Assembly (NCBI GenBank): GCA_945870145.1
Contig: CAMBQV010000006.1
Span: 1-38,924 of the forward strand
DNA: 38,924 nucleotides
Origin: Akkermansia muciniphila
GTDB lineage: Bacteria; Verrucomicrobiota; Kiritimatiellia; RFP12; UBA1067
Direction: 5' to 3'
Below are positions 1 through 7,480 of this stretch, in pieces (within the stretch, counting starts at the first letter, position 1; every line of letters starts with the position of its first letter). The position numbers and the translations under genes are program-made. The notes under the pieces are model-generated. The model was given only the letters and a program-made list of their open reading frames with translations. It was not told the DNA's origin and ran no database searches.

Positions 1-351
1 CGCGAGTTGAGCAAGTTGGGGTATGAGTTGTACTGCACACGTGGAACGGCCACGATGCTCTACAACAATGGCATCAAGTGTCATGCGGTATACCGGATTC
101 CGTCGGGACGCCCGAATATTCTCGATCTGATGGCTGAGAAGAAGATCCAGTGGATTGTGAACGCCCCAGAGACTGGTGCCTCGTCTAAGATGGATGAGAC
201 GCAGATGCGCTCAGGTGCTGTACTTGCGGGAATCCCGCTGTCAACCACATTGGATGGCTTCCAAGCAGCACTTCAAGGGTTGCAGACGAACGATCTCAAT
301 GGTCGCATCTCGGTGTGTAGTCTCCAGGAGTACCACAAGCATCTCCCTTAA
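1..351 (+). CDS. carB: Carbamoyl-phosphate synthase large subunit, C-terminal end (5' truncated)
   Basis: The window opens inside this gene, in frame from the first base (R-E-L-S-K-L-G), and the frame runs to a TAA stop. The 116 visible residues match the MGS-like allosteric domain at the C-terminus of carbamoyl-phosphate synthase large chain. Visible hallmarks are the L-G-Y-E-L-Y-C-T-R-G-T-A segment, the G-R-P-N-I-L-D-L motif, W-I-V-N-A-P-E, and S-T-T-L-D-G-F-Q-A-A near the end. In this family the large chain makes carbamoyl phosphate for pyrimidines and arginine, and this domain binds effectors such as UMP or ornithine. The catalytic ATP-grasp halves lie outside the window. The only real alternative is another MGS-domain protein, but the motif order fits CarB best. 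Confidence 0.9.
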   Translation, partial: RELSKLGYELYCTRGTATMLYNNGIKCHAVYRIPSGRPNILDLMAEKKIQWIVNAPETGASSKMDETQMRSGAVLAGIPLSTTLDGFQAALQGLQTNDLNGRISVCSLQEYHKHLP

Positions 352-398
352 TCGAGCGTATACAGATGGCCTCATTTGAAGGTTTTTCAATCGGATGA

Positions 399-427
399 TT
401 GACCAACCTGACAAAATGATGTATATT
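399..427 (+). promoter_or_regulatory. Predicted sigma-70 promoter for the zinc-ribbon/EIIA gene
   Basis: A TTGACC -35 box and a TATATT -10 box are separated by 17 bp. This predicts a transcript starting near 434 with a leader of roughly 80 nt. The rest of the 161-bp spacer after carB is AT-rich and shows no convincing terminator, only a weak TTGAA/TTCAA pair. Confidence 0.5.
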
Positions 428-512
428 CCAACATCTAAAAACCTACCTTATTTACATTGTTTTCATGACCTGTGGTTTTTTTGTGGAATAAGAAATAGAA
501 AAGGAATCGTAT

Positions 513-1346
513 ATGCAAAGTTTGATCAACCATTTGAATCAGTTGCAAGAACTGCTACTGATTCGAGACGAGCATCGTACAACAGGTGATGGTCGCCACA
601 TGGATCGTTTAAATGATTCGATCGAACAACTGACGGATGTGTTGCCCGTAGAGATGAAATCTTTGTATCTGCGGTTGTACAAGAAGGACCACATCGTTAT
701 GGCTCCGATGCACAACGGCTGTTGTGCGATCTGCGGCATGCGGATGCCGATCAGCCAGGTCCAAGCGGTTCGCCTTTGCAAGCAGATACAGAGCTGTCCA
801 AGCTGTGCGCGTATCCTTTTTGAAGAGAGTGATGCTCCAAAATGGATCGGAGATGCCCCCAGTCGTACAGAGCCTCGGAAGTCCGGAATCTCTCGTTTTT
901 CAGCTGAAATATTGATGGTGCCCAACCTAAAGGCGCACTCAGCTGTTGAGGCGATTGAGAAACTGGCCAAGGTCATGGAAGAGCAAAACTTTATTTCGGC
1001 GTCCGATAAGCTCGTTCAATCTGCCTTGGAGCGTGAGGCGGTGCTCAGTACCGCCATGGAAAATGGATTGGCCTTCCCGCATGTACGCGGGGTCGAGGGC
1101 GGTGGACTTACATTGGCCATGGGTGTCTCCAAGAAGGGAATTCCCTGGGATGACGCGGGCAAGCTCGTCAACATTGTCTTTTTTATCACGATCCCGACCG
1201 CAGTAAGCGCCTTCTATTTGCGCCTGATGTCAGGATTGACCGAAACCTTCCTAAAAGAGCAGAACCGCGAAGCAATCCTTGAGGCGAAAACCTCTGAGGA
1301 GCTTTGGAAGGCGCTTTTGAAGGCCACGCGCTACTCGATTAAGTAA
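513..1346 (+). CDS. Fusion of a C4 zinc-ribbon domain and a PTS EIIA (type 2, PtsN-like) domain
   Basis: This 277-aa protein has two parts. Residues 1-105 form a helical N-terminus followed by two CxxC pairs (C71/C74 and C95/C98), a typical four-cysteine zinc ribbon. Residues about 130-275 match the PTS EIIA-fructose/PtsN fold. The phosphorylatable histidine H190 sits in the canonical G-L-A-F-P-H-V-R-G motif, and K-L-V-N-I-V-F-F-I follows as expected. EIIA domains of this type accept phosphate from HPr/NPr, and stand-alone PtsN proteins are regulators. There is no EIIB, EIIC or HPr gene nearby, so a regulatory role is more likely than sugar transport. AAGGA sits 7 nt before the ATG. A phosphohexomutase and galK lie downstream, beyond a repeat-filled spacer. 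The zinc ribbon could bind nucleic acid or a partner protein; that part is inference. Confidence 0.8.
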   Translation: MQSLINHLNQLQELLLIRDEHRTTGDGRHMDRLNDSIEQLTDVLPVEMKSLYLRLYKKDHIVMAPMHNGCCAICGMRMPISQVQAVRLCKQIQSCPSCARILFEESDAPKWIGDAPSRTEPRKSGISRFSAEILMVPNLKAHSAVEAIEKLAKVMEEQNFISASDKLVQSALEREAVLSTAMENGLAFPHVRGVEGGGLTLAMGVSKKGIPWDDAGKLVNIVFFITIPTAVSAFYLRLMSGLTETFLKEQNREAILEAKTSEELWKALLKATRYSIK

Positions 1347-1351
1347 AAACC

Positions 1352-1484
1352 AAGTTCTAAAGTTCTAAAGTTCGAGAGTTCTAAAGTAAAAGACAATAGG
1401 TTTTTTCAGACAGCACAGATAACGCAAATTAGGTATTCATCTTCCCTCACTTTAGAACTTTAGCATTTTAGCACTTTAGAACTT
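1352..1484 (+). repeat. Inverted pair of 8-bp repeat arrays
   Basis: The left arm (1352-1387) contains AGTTCTAA-type octamers at 1353, 1361, 1369 (variant AGTTCGAG) and 1377. The right arm (1449-1484) contains the reverse-complement octamer CTTTAGAA at 1450, 1458, 1466 and 1474, with variants. Over 36 positions the arms are complementary at about 31. They are separated by 61 nt of AT-rich sequence. The structure fills the 190-bp spacer up to the ribosome-binding site (GAAGGAG, 1524-1530) of the next gene. No terminator-type T-run or clear promoter is seen. Confidence 0.85.
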
Positions 1485-1536
1485 CTCTTATATCTGTTGA
1501 TTAAGCAATCATTTAGTCACCAAGAAGGAGTTCTAT

Positions 1537-2859
1537 ATGTCTGGTATCTTTAAAGCTTATGATATTCGTGGCATTTACGGTAAAGATCTGACGGATGAGC
1601 TGGCCTACAAAATTGGTCGTGCGTTCGTCACGTTTACGGGTTGTACCAAGGTGGTCATTGCACGCGATATCCGTCCTCACTCGGAACCCCTCTTTGCCAA
1701 TCTCGCAAAAGGCATTATGGAGCAGGGGGCCGACGTCGTAGATATTGGCTTTGGTTCCACGCCGATGTCCTATTTCGCCAATGGCACGTTGGGTGCTGAT
1801 GGAAGTGTCATGATCACAGCCTCCCATAACACAGCCGAGTGGAATGGGTTTAAGCTCTGCCGCGCCAATGCTGTGCCGATCAGCGGTGCGACAGGCATCA
1901 TGGACATTGAGAAGATTGCGATGACAGGGGCTTTTGCTCCGAAGGCTTCCAAGCCAGGAACACTCACAACAGCCGATGTCAGCGAGGCCTACGCTAAACA
2001 TGTCGCTAAGTTTGCGCGGCTGGCCAAGCCAATCCATGTTGCCATTGACTTTGCAAATGGCATGGGCATTTGGGAAGTGAAGACGCTCCAAGGCCTTATT
2101 ACGTGGGATGGACTCTTTGAGGATCCAGATGGTCGTTTCCCGAACCATGAGGCCAATCCGCTTCACCTCGCTACGCTTGCAGATCTCCAAGCCAAAGTGC
2201 GTGCAGGCCGCTATGCGTTTGGTGTGGCATATGATGGTGATGCTGATCGCGCGGGATTTGTTGATGAAAAGGGTGAAATCATCCCCATGGACCTCATTAC
2301 CGCGCTTATCGCCCAGGATGTTCTGGCCACACGCAAAGGTGCAATCTTCTATGATCTCCGCAGCAGCTGGGTGGTCAAGGAGGTTATTGAAGCCGCAGGG
2401 GGTAAGCCCATGATGAGCCGTGTCGGCCATGCCTTCATCAAGCAGCAGATGCGCGAGAATGATGCGCTCTTTGCAGGGGAATTGAGCGGTCACTACTACT
2501 TCAAGGACAATTTCACAGCCGAGAGTTCGGCTATGGCTATCCTCTGCCTTGCCAACATCGTCAGCAAGTCGGACAAGCCTCTCTCGGAACTGATCGCCCC
2601 GTTGCGCAAGTATTTCGCCAGTGGCGAGATCAATACCCATGTGTCCCGCGACCCGAAGGCCATTCTCGATGAGATCCGTGCAAAGTATACGGACGGCAGG
2701 ATGTTTGAACTTGATGGTGTGAGCGTGGAGTATGCGGATTGGTGGTTCAATGTACGGTGTTCGAACACCGAACCGCTTGTCCGTCTGAACGTGGAGGCCA
2801 AGACCAATGTTGTCATGGAAGCTAAACGCGATGAGTTGTTGGCGATTATCAGAAAGTAG
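1537..2859 (+). CDS. Alpha-D-phosphohexomutase (phosphomannomutase/phosphoglucomutase)
   Basis: The 440-aa protein has all four domains of the phosphohexomutase superfamily. The active-site phosphoserine S96 lies in T-A-S-H-N. The Mg-binding loop D-G-D-A-D-R is at 233-238, the sugar-specificity loop G-E-L-S-G-H at 314-319, and the phosphate-binding loop R-C-S-N-T-E-P-L-V-R-L near the C-terminus. The family interconverts hexose-1- and hexose-6-phosphates through a bisphosphate intermediate in the cytoplasm. Length and the G-E-L-S-G-H loop fit the bacterial PMM/PGM (ManB/AlgC) type better than PNP-specific GlmM. Sugar preference cannot be read from sequence alone. GAAGGAG lies 6 nt before the ATG. 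The stop is 8 bp before galK, so the two are probably one transcript linking galactose-1-phosphate formation to hexose-phosphate metabolism. Confidence 0.88.
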   Translation: MSGIFKAYDIRGIYGKDLTDELAYKIGRAFVTFTGCTKVVIARDIRPHSEPLFANLAKGIMEQGADVVDIGFGSTPMSYFANGTLGADGSVMITASHNTAEWNGFKLCRANAVPISGATGIMDIEKIAMTGAFAPKASKPGTLTTADVSEAYAKHVAKFARLAKPIHVAIDFANGMGIWEVKTLQGLITWDGLFEDPDGRFPNHEANPLHLATLADLQAKVRAGRYAFGVAYDGDADRAGFVDEKGEIIPMDLITALIAQDVLATRKGAIFYDLRSSWVVKEVIEAAGGKPMMSRVGHAFIKQQMRENDALFAGELSGHYYFKDNFTAESSAMAILCLANIVSKSDKPLSELIAPLRKYFASGEINTHVSRDPKAILDEIRAKYTDGRMFELDGVSVEYADWWFNVRCSNTEPLVRLNVEAKTNVVMEAKRDELLAIIRK

Positions 2860-2867
2860 GAATTATT

Positions 2868-4031
2868 ATGATCAATAAGCATGTTCACGATGAGCTGATT
2901 CAGAAGTACCGCAAACACTTTGGTCGCGATCCAGAGGTTGTGGCGTATGCGCCTGGCCGTATCGAGGTGCTCGGTAACCACACGGACTACAATGAAGGCT
3001 ATGTCTTCTCGGCGGCTATCAATTTCGGAACCTTCTTTGCTGCGGCAAAGAGTGCCACGAAGCAGTGTCGTCTTGTCGCCGGGGATCTGATGAAAGAGGT
3101 CACCTTTGAAGCTAATGACGTGACGCCGTCGAAGACGGATACCTGGCAGAACTATGTCAAGGGGACCTTCGCAGGTCTGACGAACCAGGGTGCCGCAGTC
3201 GGTTTTGACGGTATGTTTTTTGGAAATATTCCGCTCGGGAGTGGCTTGTCGAGCTCGGCGGCGCTTGAGATGTCCACAGGACTTGCCCTCGCAAAACTGT
3301 ATAAGGTGACGGTTGATCCAGTCGCCCTGGCGAAGATCGGCCAGAAAGCAGAACATACGTATGCGGGTTGCAAATGCGGTTTACTCGATCAGATCTCAAG
3401 CTTGGCCGGGCAGGAAGGCAAGCTCGTGAAGACCGACTTCCGCTCCTTGGTCTATGAGAATGTGGAGATGGGCCCAGAAGCCTGCTTCCTGATGTGCAAT
3501 ACGCATGCCAAGCATGCCCTGGTTGATGGCGCCTATAATCGTCTGCGTGAAGCCTGTGAAGAGGCGGCGGTTCACTTTGCAAAAGTTTTGCGCCATCCAG
3601 TCAAGGCGCTACGCGATGTGACCATGGCGGAGTGGGCGCTCTATAAGGGTGGACTCTCCGAGCGAGTTGCGAATTGTGCTGCGCATCCGATAGGTGAGGA
3701 TGAACGAGTCCTCAAGGGTGCAGAGCTCTTGGCATCTGGCGATCTCGCAGGTTTTGGCGCCTTGATGTTTGACTCCCATGAGAGTTCACGGATACTCTTC
3801 CAGAATTCCTGTGAGGAGCTTGATGTGGTTGTAGAGGCCGCGAAGAAGATTCCGGGTGTGCTGGGTGCTCGCCTCTCAGGGGGTGGCTTCGGTGGCTCCG
3901 TTGTTGTCCTTGTCCATCCGCGTGATGCGGAGACAGCCAGTGCCGCGCTCGCGAGTGCGTATGCGGCGAAATTTGGAAAGCCCTGTGACGTCAGCGTGAT
4001 CAAGCCCGCCGCAGGTGCGTGTGTACTGTAG
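2868..4031 (+). CDS. galK: Galactokinase (GHMP kinase family)
   Basis: This is a 387-aa GHMP kinase. The signature near the N-terminus reads A-P-G-R-I-E-V-L-G-N-H-T-D-Y-N (residues 28-42). The ATP-binding glycine/serine loop P-L-G-S-G-L-S-S-S-A-A is at 122-132. The catalytic-base region C-G-L-L-D-Q follows with D174. The C-terminal G-G-G-F-G-G motif is present. Galactokinase phosphorylates alpha-galactose at C1 in the Leloir pathway. One residue is unusual: the glutamate normally found in G-E-H-T-D-Y is asparagine (N37). That residue contacts the sugar in characterised galactokinases, so the substrate range could differ. Other GHMP sugar kinases remain possible. The start is set by AGGAATT just upstream and the 8-bp gap from the mutase gene. 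The stop codon overlaps the start of a tandem hairpin element. Confidence 0.82.
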   Translation: MINKHVHDELIQKYRKHFGRDPEVVAYAPGRIEVLGNHTDYNEGYVFSAAINFGTFFAAAKSATKQCRLVAGDLMKEVTFEANDVTPSKTDTWQNYVKGTFAGLTNQGAAVGFDGMFFGNIPLGSGLSSSAALEMSTGLALAKLYKVTVDPVALAKIGQKAEHTYAGCKCGLLDQISSLAGQEGKLVKTDFRSLVYENVEMGPEACFLMCNTHAKHALVDGAYNRLREACEEAAVHFAKVLRHPVKALRDVTMAEWALYKGGLSERVANCAAHPIGEDERVLKGAELLASGDLAGFGALMFDSHESSRILFQNSCEELDVVVEAAKKIPGVLGARLSGGGFGGSVVVLVHPRDAETASAALASAYAAKFGKPCDVSVIKPAAGACVL

Positions 4032-4079
4032 GGGCAGGTCGTTGTGCCTGTCCGTTGGGGTAAGCCGTCGTGCTTATCC
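4032..4079 (+). repeat. Tandem pair of 26-bp hairpin units between galK and trxA
   Basis: Two similar hairpins follow the galK stop. Unit 1 pairs GGGCAGG (4032-4038) with CCTGTCC (4047-4053). Unit 2 pairs GGGTAAGC (4058-4065) with GCTTATCC (4072-4079). The loops share CGTYGT. The units repeat at a 26-bp period, and stem bases that differ between them change on both sides (CAGG/CCTG versus TAAG/CTTA), so structure rather than sequence is kept. No U-tract follows. They could mark the end of the galK message, stabilise it or moderate read-through into trxA. Confidence 0.75.
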
Positions 4080-4095
4080 GTAGGAGAAAAAGAAT

Positions 4096-4419
4096 ATGTC
4101 AGCAAACTTATTGAGTCTTAACACAGTAAACTTTGACGCCTCGATAGCCGAAGGCGTGACGCTCGTAGACTTCTGGGCTCCTTGGTGCGGTCCCTGTCAA
4201 ATGCTCACCCCCATCTTGGAAAATCAGGTTGCTCCTGCTGTTGCAGGTCGCGCCAAGATCGCCAAGGTCAATGTGGATGAGTCGCGCGAGCTTGCAGTCA
4301 AGTTCGGCATTAAAAGCATTCCCGCCATTCTCGTCTTCAAGAACGGGCAGCTTGTTCAGCAGATGGTCGGACTTCAGTCCGGTGATGCGCTGGTCAAAGC
4401 GGTTGAAGCTGCGCTGTAG
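4096..4419 (+). CDS. trxA: Thioredoxin
   Basis: The 107-aa protein is full thioredoxin length. It carries the redox motif W-C-G-P-C (about residues 30-34) preceded by L-V-D-F-W-A-P, the K-V-N-V-D-E strand and the cis-proline segment K-S-I-P-A-I-L-V-F. There is no signal peptide, so it should act as a cytoplasmic disulfide reductase, recycled by thioredoxin reductase, which is not in the window. GTAGGAG about 10 nt upstream supports the start. It lies between two structured repeat elements, so it may be transcribed with galK or on its own. Confidence 0.93.
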   Translation: MSANLLSLNTVNFDASIAEGVTLVDFWAPWCGPCQMLTPILENQVAPAVAGRAKIAKVNVDESRELAVKFGIKSIPAILVFKNGQLVQQMVGLQSGDALVKAVEAAL

Positions 4420-4424
4420 GTGAC

Positions 4425-4548
4425 AGGGGTCAGGGTTCAGGAAATATCGTTTTGATTCTCTCTGAATTCTCTTCTTCCTGACCCCGTCTCTTCTCGAACT
4501 TTCTTCTTTCTGAACCCTGAACCCTATTCTTCCTGAACCCTGAACCCT
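4425..4548 (+). repeat. Inverted CTGAACC heptamer arrays before argS
   Basis: A 19-nt left arm (4425-4443) is complementary at 18 of 19 positions to a right arm (4530-4548) that reads TTCCTGAACCCTGAACCCT. The left arm consists of xxTCAGG heptamers (4421, 4428, 4435). The right side has CTGAACC at 4510, 4517, 4533 and 4540. The right arm ends 2 nt before the argS start codon, leaving no room for a Shine-Dalgarno sequence. The 86-nt interval between the arms is pyrimidine-rich and contains further CTGA words. Confidence 0.85.
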
Positions 4549-4550
4549 CT

Positions 4551-6299
4551 ATGAATACTGAACAGCAACTCGCCACCTGGCTCAAGTCCGCCTTCATTGC
4601 CGCCTGTGGCGAGGAAGCGTCAGAGCTCTCAATTCGTGTCACGCCCGCAACGGATACGAAGTTTGGGGATTTCCAGTGTAATGACATTATGCCACTGGCG
4701 AAGAGACTCAAGAAGCCGCCACGTGTCATCGCAGAAGCTGTGGTTCAAGCACTCCCCCTCCCTCCCTCTATTCAGAAGCTGGAGGTGGCGGGGCCTGGTT
4801 TTATTAATCTGACGGTGAACCCCACTTGGCTTGCCGAGCAAGTTGCAGCTCTTTCCGCCGCGCCACGTTTTGGCATCCCGAAGGAGGGTGAAGGCAAGAC
4901 TGTCATTATTGACTACTCCAGCCCGAATGCCGCCAAGGCGATGCACATTGGCCACATCCGTTCCACCGTGATCGGCAATGCGATTGACCGCCTTTATCGC
5001 GCATTAGGGTATCAGGTCATCGCAGACAACCATTTGGGAGATTGGGGAACGCAGTTCGGTATCTTAATTCAAGGGTATCGCACGTTTTTGACCGAAGAAG
5101 AGCGCACGAGCTTGACGGTTGAGTTGTTAGAGCGGATGTATGTCCAGAGCTATAATCGGACGCAAGAGGATCCTGTTTATCTGGAAAGTTGCAAAGCGGA
5201 GCTCGTCAAGCTTCAGCAGGGCGATCCAGAGAATCGCGCGATCTGGCAACGTTTTGTTACCATCAGTCTTGACGAGTTTAATCGTGTCTACAAGCGTCTC
5301 GATGTGGGGTTTGACCTCTATCGTGGCGAGAGCTTTTACAACGACATCCTTCCCGAGACCATCAGCCTGCTCCAGCAGAAGGGGTTGGCGGTTGAGAGTG
5401 AAGGGGCGCTGATTGTGAATCTTGAAGCTGACGATATGCCTATCTGCATGGTCCGTAAAAGCGATGGTGGATTCAACTATGCGGCAACGGATATTGCGAC
5501 GGTTCGGAATCGCGTGACCGAGTTTAAACCGGATCGCATCGTCTATGTCACCGATGAGCGTCAGCAATTGCACTTTAAGCAGTTCTTTAAAGTCTGTGAG
5601 AAGTTGGGTATCGCAACCTCCTCTCTCCCCCCTTCTCCCTCCTCCCTTCCTCATTTGGAGCATGTCTGGTTCGGGTTGATGCGTCTTCCCGAGGGGACCT
5701 TCTCAACGCGCCAGGGGAATGTCATCAAGTTGGATGCGTTGCTCGATGAGGCAGTGAGTCGTGCGCTTAAGATTGTCCAGGAGTCCAACCCAACGATGAG
5801 CGCAGAGGAGCAGCGTGACTTGTCAGAGGCCATCGGGCTTGGCGCTATCAAGTATGCCGACCTCAGCCATGATCCTCAGACGCTGATTGTCTTTACGTGG
5901 GAGAAGGCTTTGGCACTGGAAGGTAATTCAGGGCCCTATCTCCAATATGCATATGCGCGGGTCTGTAGTCTGCTTGACAAGGCGGTGGAACAATTCGGCG
6001 AACTGGACATGAACACGTGTGTCTTGCGCTTGGATACGTCATTGGAAAAGGAGCTGGTGCTCAAATTGTTGCAGTTCCCGGGAACGGTCTCCCGTGCCGC
6101 GGAACTCTACCGTCCCAATGTGCTGGCCGATTATCTCTTCAGTCTCTCACAGATTTACAGCAGCTTCTATCAGCAGTCGCCCGTGCTGAAATCGGAGCCT
6201 GACATACGGAACAGCCGTCTACGTCTCTGTTTCATGGTCGCCCAAGCGCTTCAGGAGGGACTGACCTTGCTCGGCATCCAAACTCCAAGAAGGATTTAG
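4551..6299 (+). CDS. argS: Arginyl-tRNA synthetase
   Basis: This is a 582-aa class I aminoacyl-tRNA synthetase. An N-terminal tRNA-binding (Add1-like) domain covers about 1-115. The HIGH motif appears as M-H-I-G-H (131-135) in the ArgRS context S-S-P-N-A-A-K-A-M-H-I-G-H-I-R-S-T. D-N-H-L-G-D-W-G-T-Q-F-G follows. The KMSKS-equivalent is F-S-T-R-Q-G-N-V (about 384-391). The C-terminal helical anticodon-binding domain includes Y-L-Q-Y-A-Y-A-R. It charges tRNA-Arg in the cytoplasm. Two oddities stand out. The start codon abuts a heptamer array with no visible ribosome-binding site. A pyrimidine-rich 7-bp array codes for a Ser/Pro-rich stretch (about residues 356-368) just before L-E-H-V-W-F-G. Confidence 0.95.
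   Translation: MNTEQQLATWLKSAFIAACGEEASELSIRVTPATDTKFGDFQCNDIMPLAKRLKKPPRVIAEAVVQALPLPPSIQKLEVAGPGFINLTVNPTWLAEQVAALSAAPRFGIPKEGEGKTVIIDYSSPNAAKAMHIGHIRSTVIGNAIDRLYRALGYQVIADNHLGDWGTQFGILIQGYRTFLTEEERTSLTVELLERMYVQSYNRTQEDPVYLESCKAELVKLQQGDPENRAIWQRFVTISLDEFNRVYKRLDVGFDLYRGESFYNDILPETISLLQQKGLAVESEGALIVNLEADDMPICMVRKSDGGFNYAATDIATVRNRVTEFKPDRIVYVTDERQQLHFKQFFKVCEKLGIATSSLPPSPSSLPHLEHVWFGLMRLPEGTFSTRQGNVIKLDALLDEAVSRALKIVQESNPTMSAEEQRDLSEAIGLGAIKYADLSHDPQTLIVFTWEKALALEGNSGPYLQYAYARVCSLLDKAVEQFGELDMNTCVLRLDTSLEKELVLKLLQFPGTVSRAAELYRPNVLADYLFSLSQIYSSFYQQSPVLKSEPDIRNSRLRLCFMVAQALQEGLTLLGIQTPRRI
5618..5652 (+). repeat. In-frame 7-bp pyrimidine array inside argS
   Basis: Five consecutive heptamers follow the pattern CTYCYYY: CTCCTCT, CTCCCCC, CTTCTCC, CTCCTCC, CTTCCTC. 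They encode a low-complexity Ser/Pro/Leu stretch before the conserved L-E-H-V-W-F-G segment, where the family is variable. The period equals that of the other arrays in this window, but the word differs. A chance pyrimidine run is the main alternative. Confidence 0.6.
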
Positions 6300-6300
6300 G

Positions 6301-6378
6301 TCAGAAGACAGGAGACAGAAGCTAGAAGTCAGTATCGACGGGATCGATGCTCCCGATGATTCCGATGGGCTCGATTTT
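6301..6378 (+). repeat. 7-bp array followed by a 9-bp array between argS and mlaE
   Basis: Four heptamers (TCAGAAG, ACAGGAG, ACAGAAG, CTAGAAG) start directly after the argS stop. After a 5-nt gap come five nonamers with a central CGA: ATCGACGGG, ATCGATGCT, CCCGATGAT, TCCGATGGG, CTCGATTTT (6334-6378). Together they fill almost the whole 90-bp spacer. The mlaE start that follows has no recognisable Shine-Dalgarno sequence. Confidence 0.7.
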
Positions 6379-6389
6379 CATTTATAGTC

Positions 6390-7478
6390 ATGACACTAAA
6401 ATTACCAGAGATTTGTACGGTTGACTCGGTGACACCGTTGTGGAAACAGCGGATGCCCGAGGTCGGCAAGTTGAAGGCGGGCGAGGTGCTTATTCTGGAT
6501 GCCGACAGCGTCAAACGGTATGACGGTTCTGCGGAGGCTCTGATTATTGAAGTGCATCGCTGCGCAGCCGCGCAAGGCTTTAGTGTGGAGTATCGCGATG
6601 CAGCCTCGGTGATTGCGAAGACGCTCAAAATCTTCAACCCTGCTGTCTTCTCTGATCACACGGCCTATGATCTTCCGCCTCGCAATACCCATACTGTTGT
6701 GCAGGTCGGCGAGGCTGCCGTGCGCATCTGGCGGGATATTGTTGATGTGCTGGCCTTTTTGGGGGAGGTGGTCACCTCAGGCCTCTCCTTCCTGGTGCGA
6801 CCGGGCAGGCTGCGTTTGCGTGACACCATGCTTTGCATTGAGCGGGCAGGCATGGATGCTCTGCCGATTGTGGCGCTGATCGGTTTTCTGATCGGCTTGA
6901 TTTTAGCCTTTCTCTCAGGCTCTTCCATGCGGCAGTTCGGTGTAGAGGTCTATGTGGCGGACCTCATTTCGATCGGACTCTTTCGCGAGATGGGAGCGCT
7001 CATTACCGCGATTATTTTAGCGGGGCGTACGGGGTCGGCCTTTGCCGCGGAACTGGGGACGATGAAGGTCAATGAAGAGATTGACGCGCTGACCACGCTG
7101 AGCTTGCCTCCCGTACTCTTTCTCGCTCTTCCCCGCGTTCTCGCTGCTGCCTTTGTCTTGCCCTTCTTGAGCATCTTCGCGGTGTTCATGGGGCTTTTTG
7201 GAGGTTTCGTGGTCCTCTGGATGATGGACATCCCAGCGATTACCTATTGGCAGCATGTCTTTAATGCGATCACCGTGAATAATGTCTTGATCGGTTTGAC
7301 CAAGGCGCTCACCTTTGGTTTGCTGGTCGGACTCTCGGGGTGTTCGCATGGATTGCATGCTAAGCGCAGTGCAGATGCGGTGGGGCAGGCTGCCACGGCC
7401 TCGGTGGTCGGAAGTTTGGTGCTTATCACGATTTTCGACGGCATCTTTTCCGTCCTGTTGTTTATTTTGGACATTTAG
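6390..7478 (+). CDS. mlaE: MlaE-type ABC transporter permease with N-terminal STAS-like domain
   Basis: This 362-aa inner-membrane protein starts with a soluble domain of about 90 residues that looks STAS-like (A-G-E-V-L-I-L-D-A-D-S-V-K-R-Y-D-G-S-A-E-A). The MlaE/YrbE permease domain follows, with about five hydrophobic segments. The family hallmark G-R-T-G-S-A-F-A-A-E-L-G-T-M-K-V-N-E-E-I-D-A-L-T-T-L is clear. In Gram-negatives MlaE pairs with the ATPase MlaF to move phospholipids between inner and outer membrane. The ATPase gene follows after 2 bp, so they are surely co-transcribed. No mlaD-type (MCE) gene is in the window. The ATG lacks an evident ribosome-binding site. Confidence 0.88.
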   Translation: MTLKLPEICTVDSVTPLWKQRMPEVGKLKAGEVLILDADSVKRYDGSAEALIIEVHRCAAAQGFSVEYRDAASVIAKTLKIFNPAVFSDHTAYDLPPRNTHTVVQVGEAAVRIWRDIVDVLAFLGEVVTSGLSFLVRPGRLRLRDTMLCIERAGMDALPIVALIGFLIGLILAFLSGSSMRQFGVEVYVADLISIGLFREMGALITAIILAGRTGSAFAAELGTMKVNEEIDALTTLSLPPVLFLALPRVLAAAFVLPFLSIFAVFMGLFGGFVVLWMMDIPAITYWQHVFNAITVNNVLIGLTKALTFGLLVGLSGCSHGLHAKRSADAVGQAATASVVGSLVLITIFDGIFSVLLFILDI

Positions 7479-7480
7479 AC

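Noticed and set aside
1352-1484. Insertion-sequence ends (terminal inverted repeats)
   Set aside because: There is no transposase or target-site duplication. The interior is only 61 nt and words differ between loci, which does not fit one mobile element.
1513-2640. Long minus-strand open frame (375 codons) opposite the phosphohexomutase
   Set aside because: It is antisense to a gene with all family motifs and has no recognisable domain. The same applies to the minus-strand frames at 2496-3356, 8342-9037, 10319-11023 and 36860-37666.
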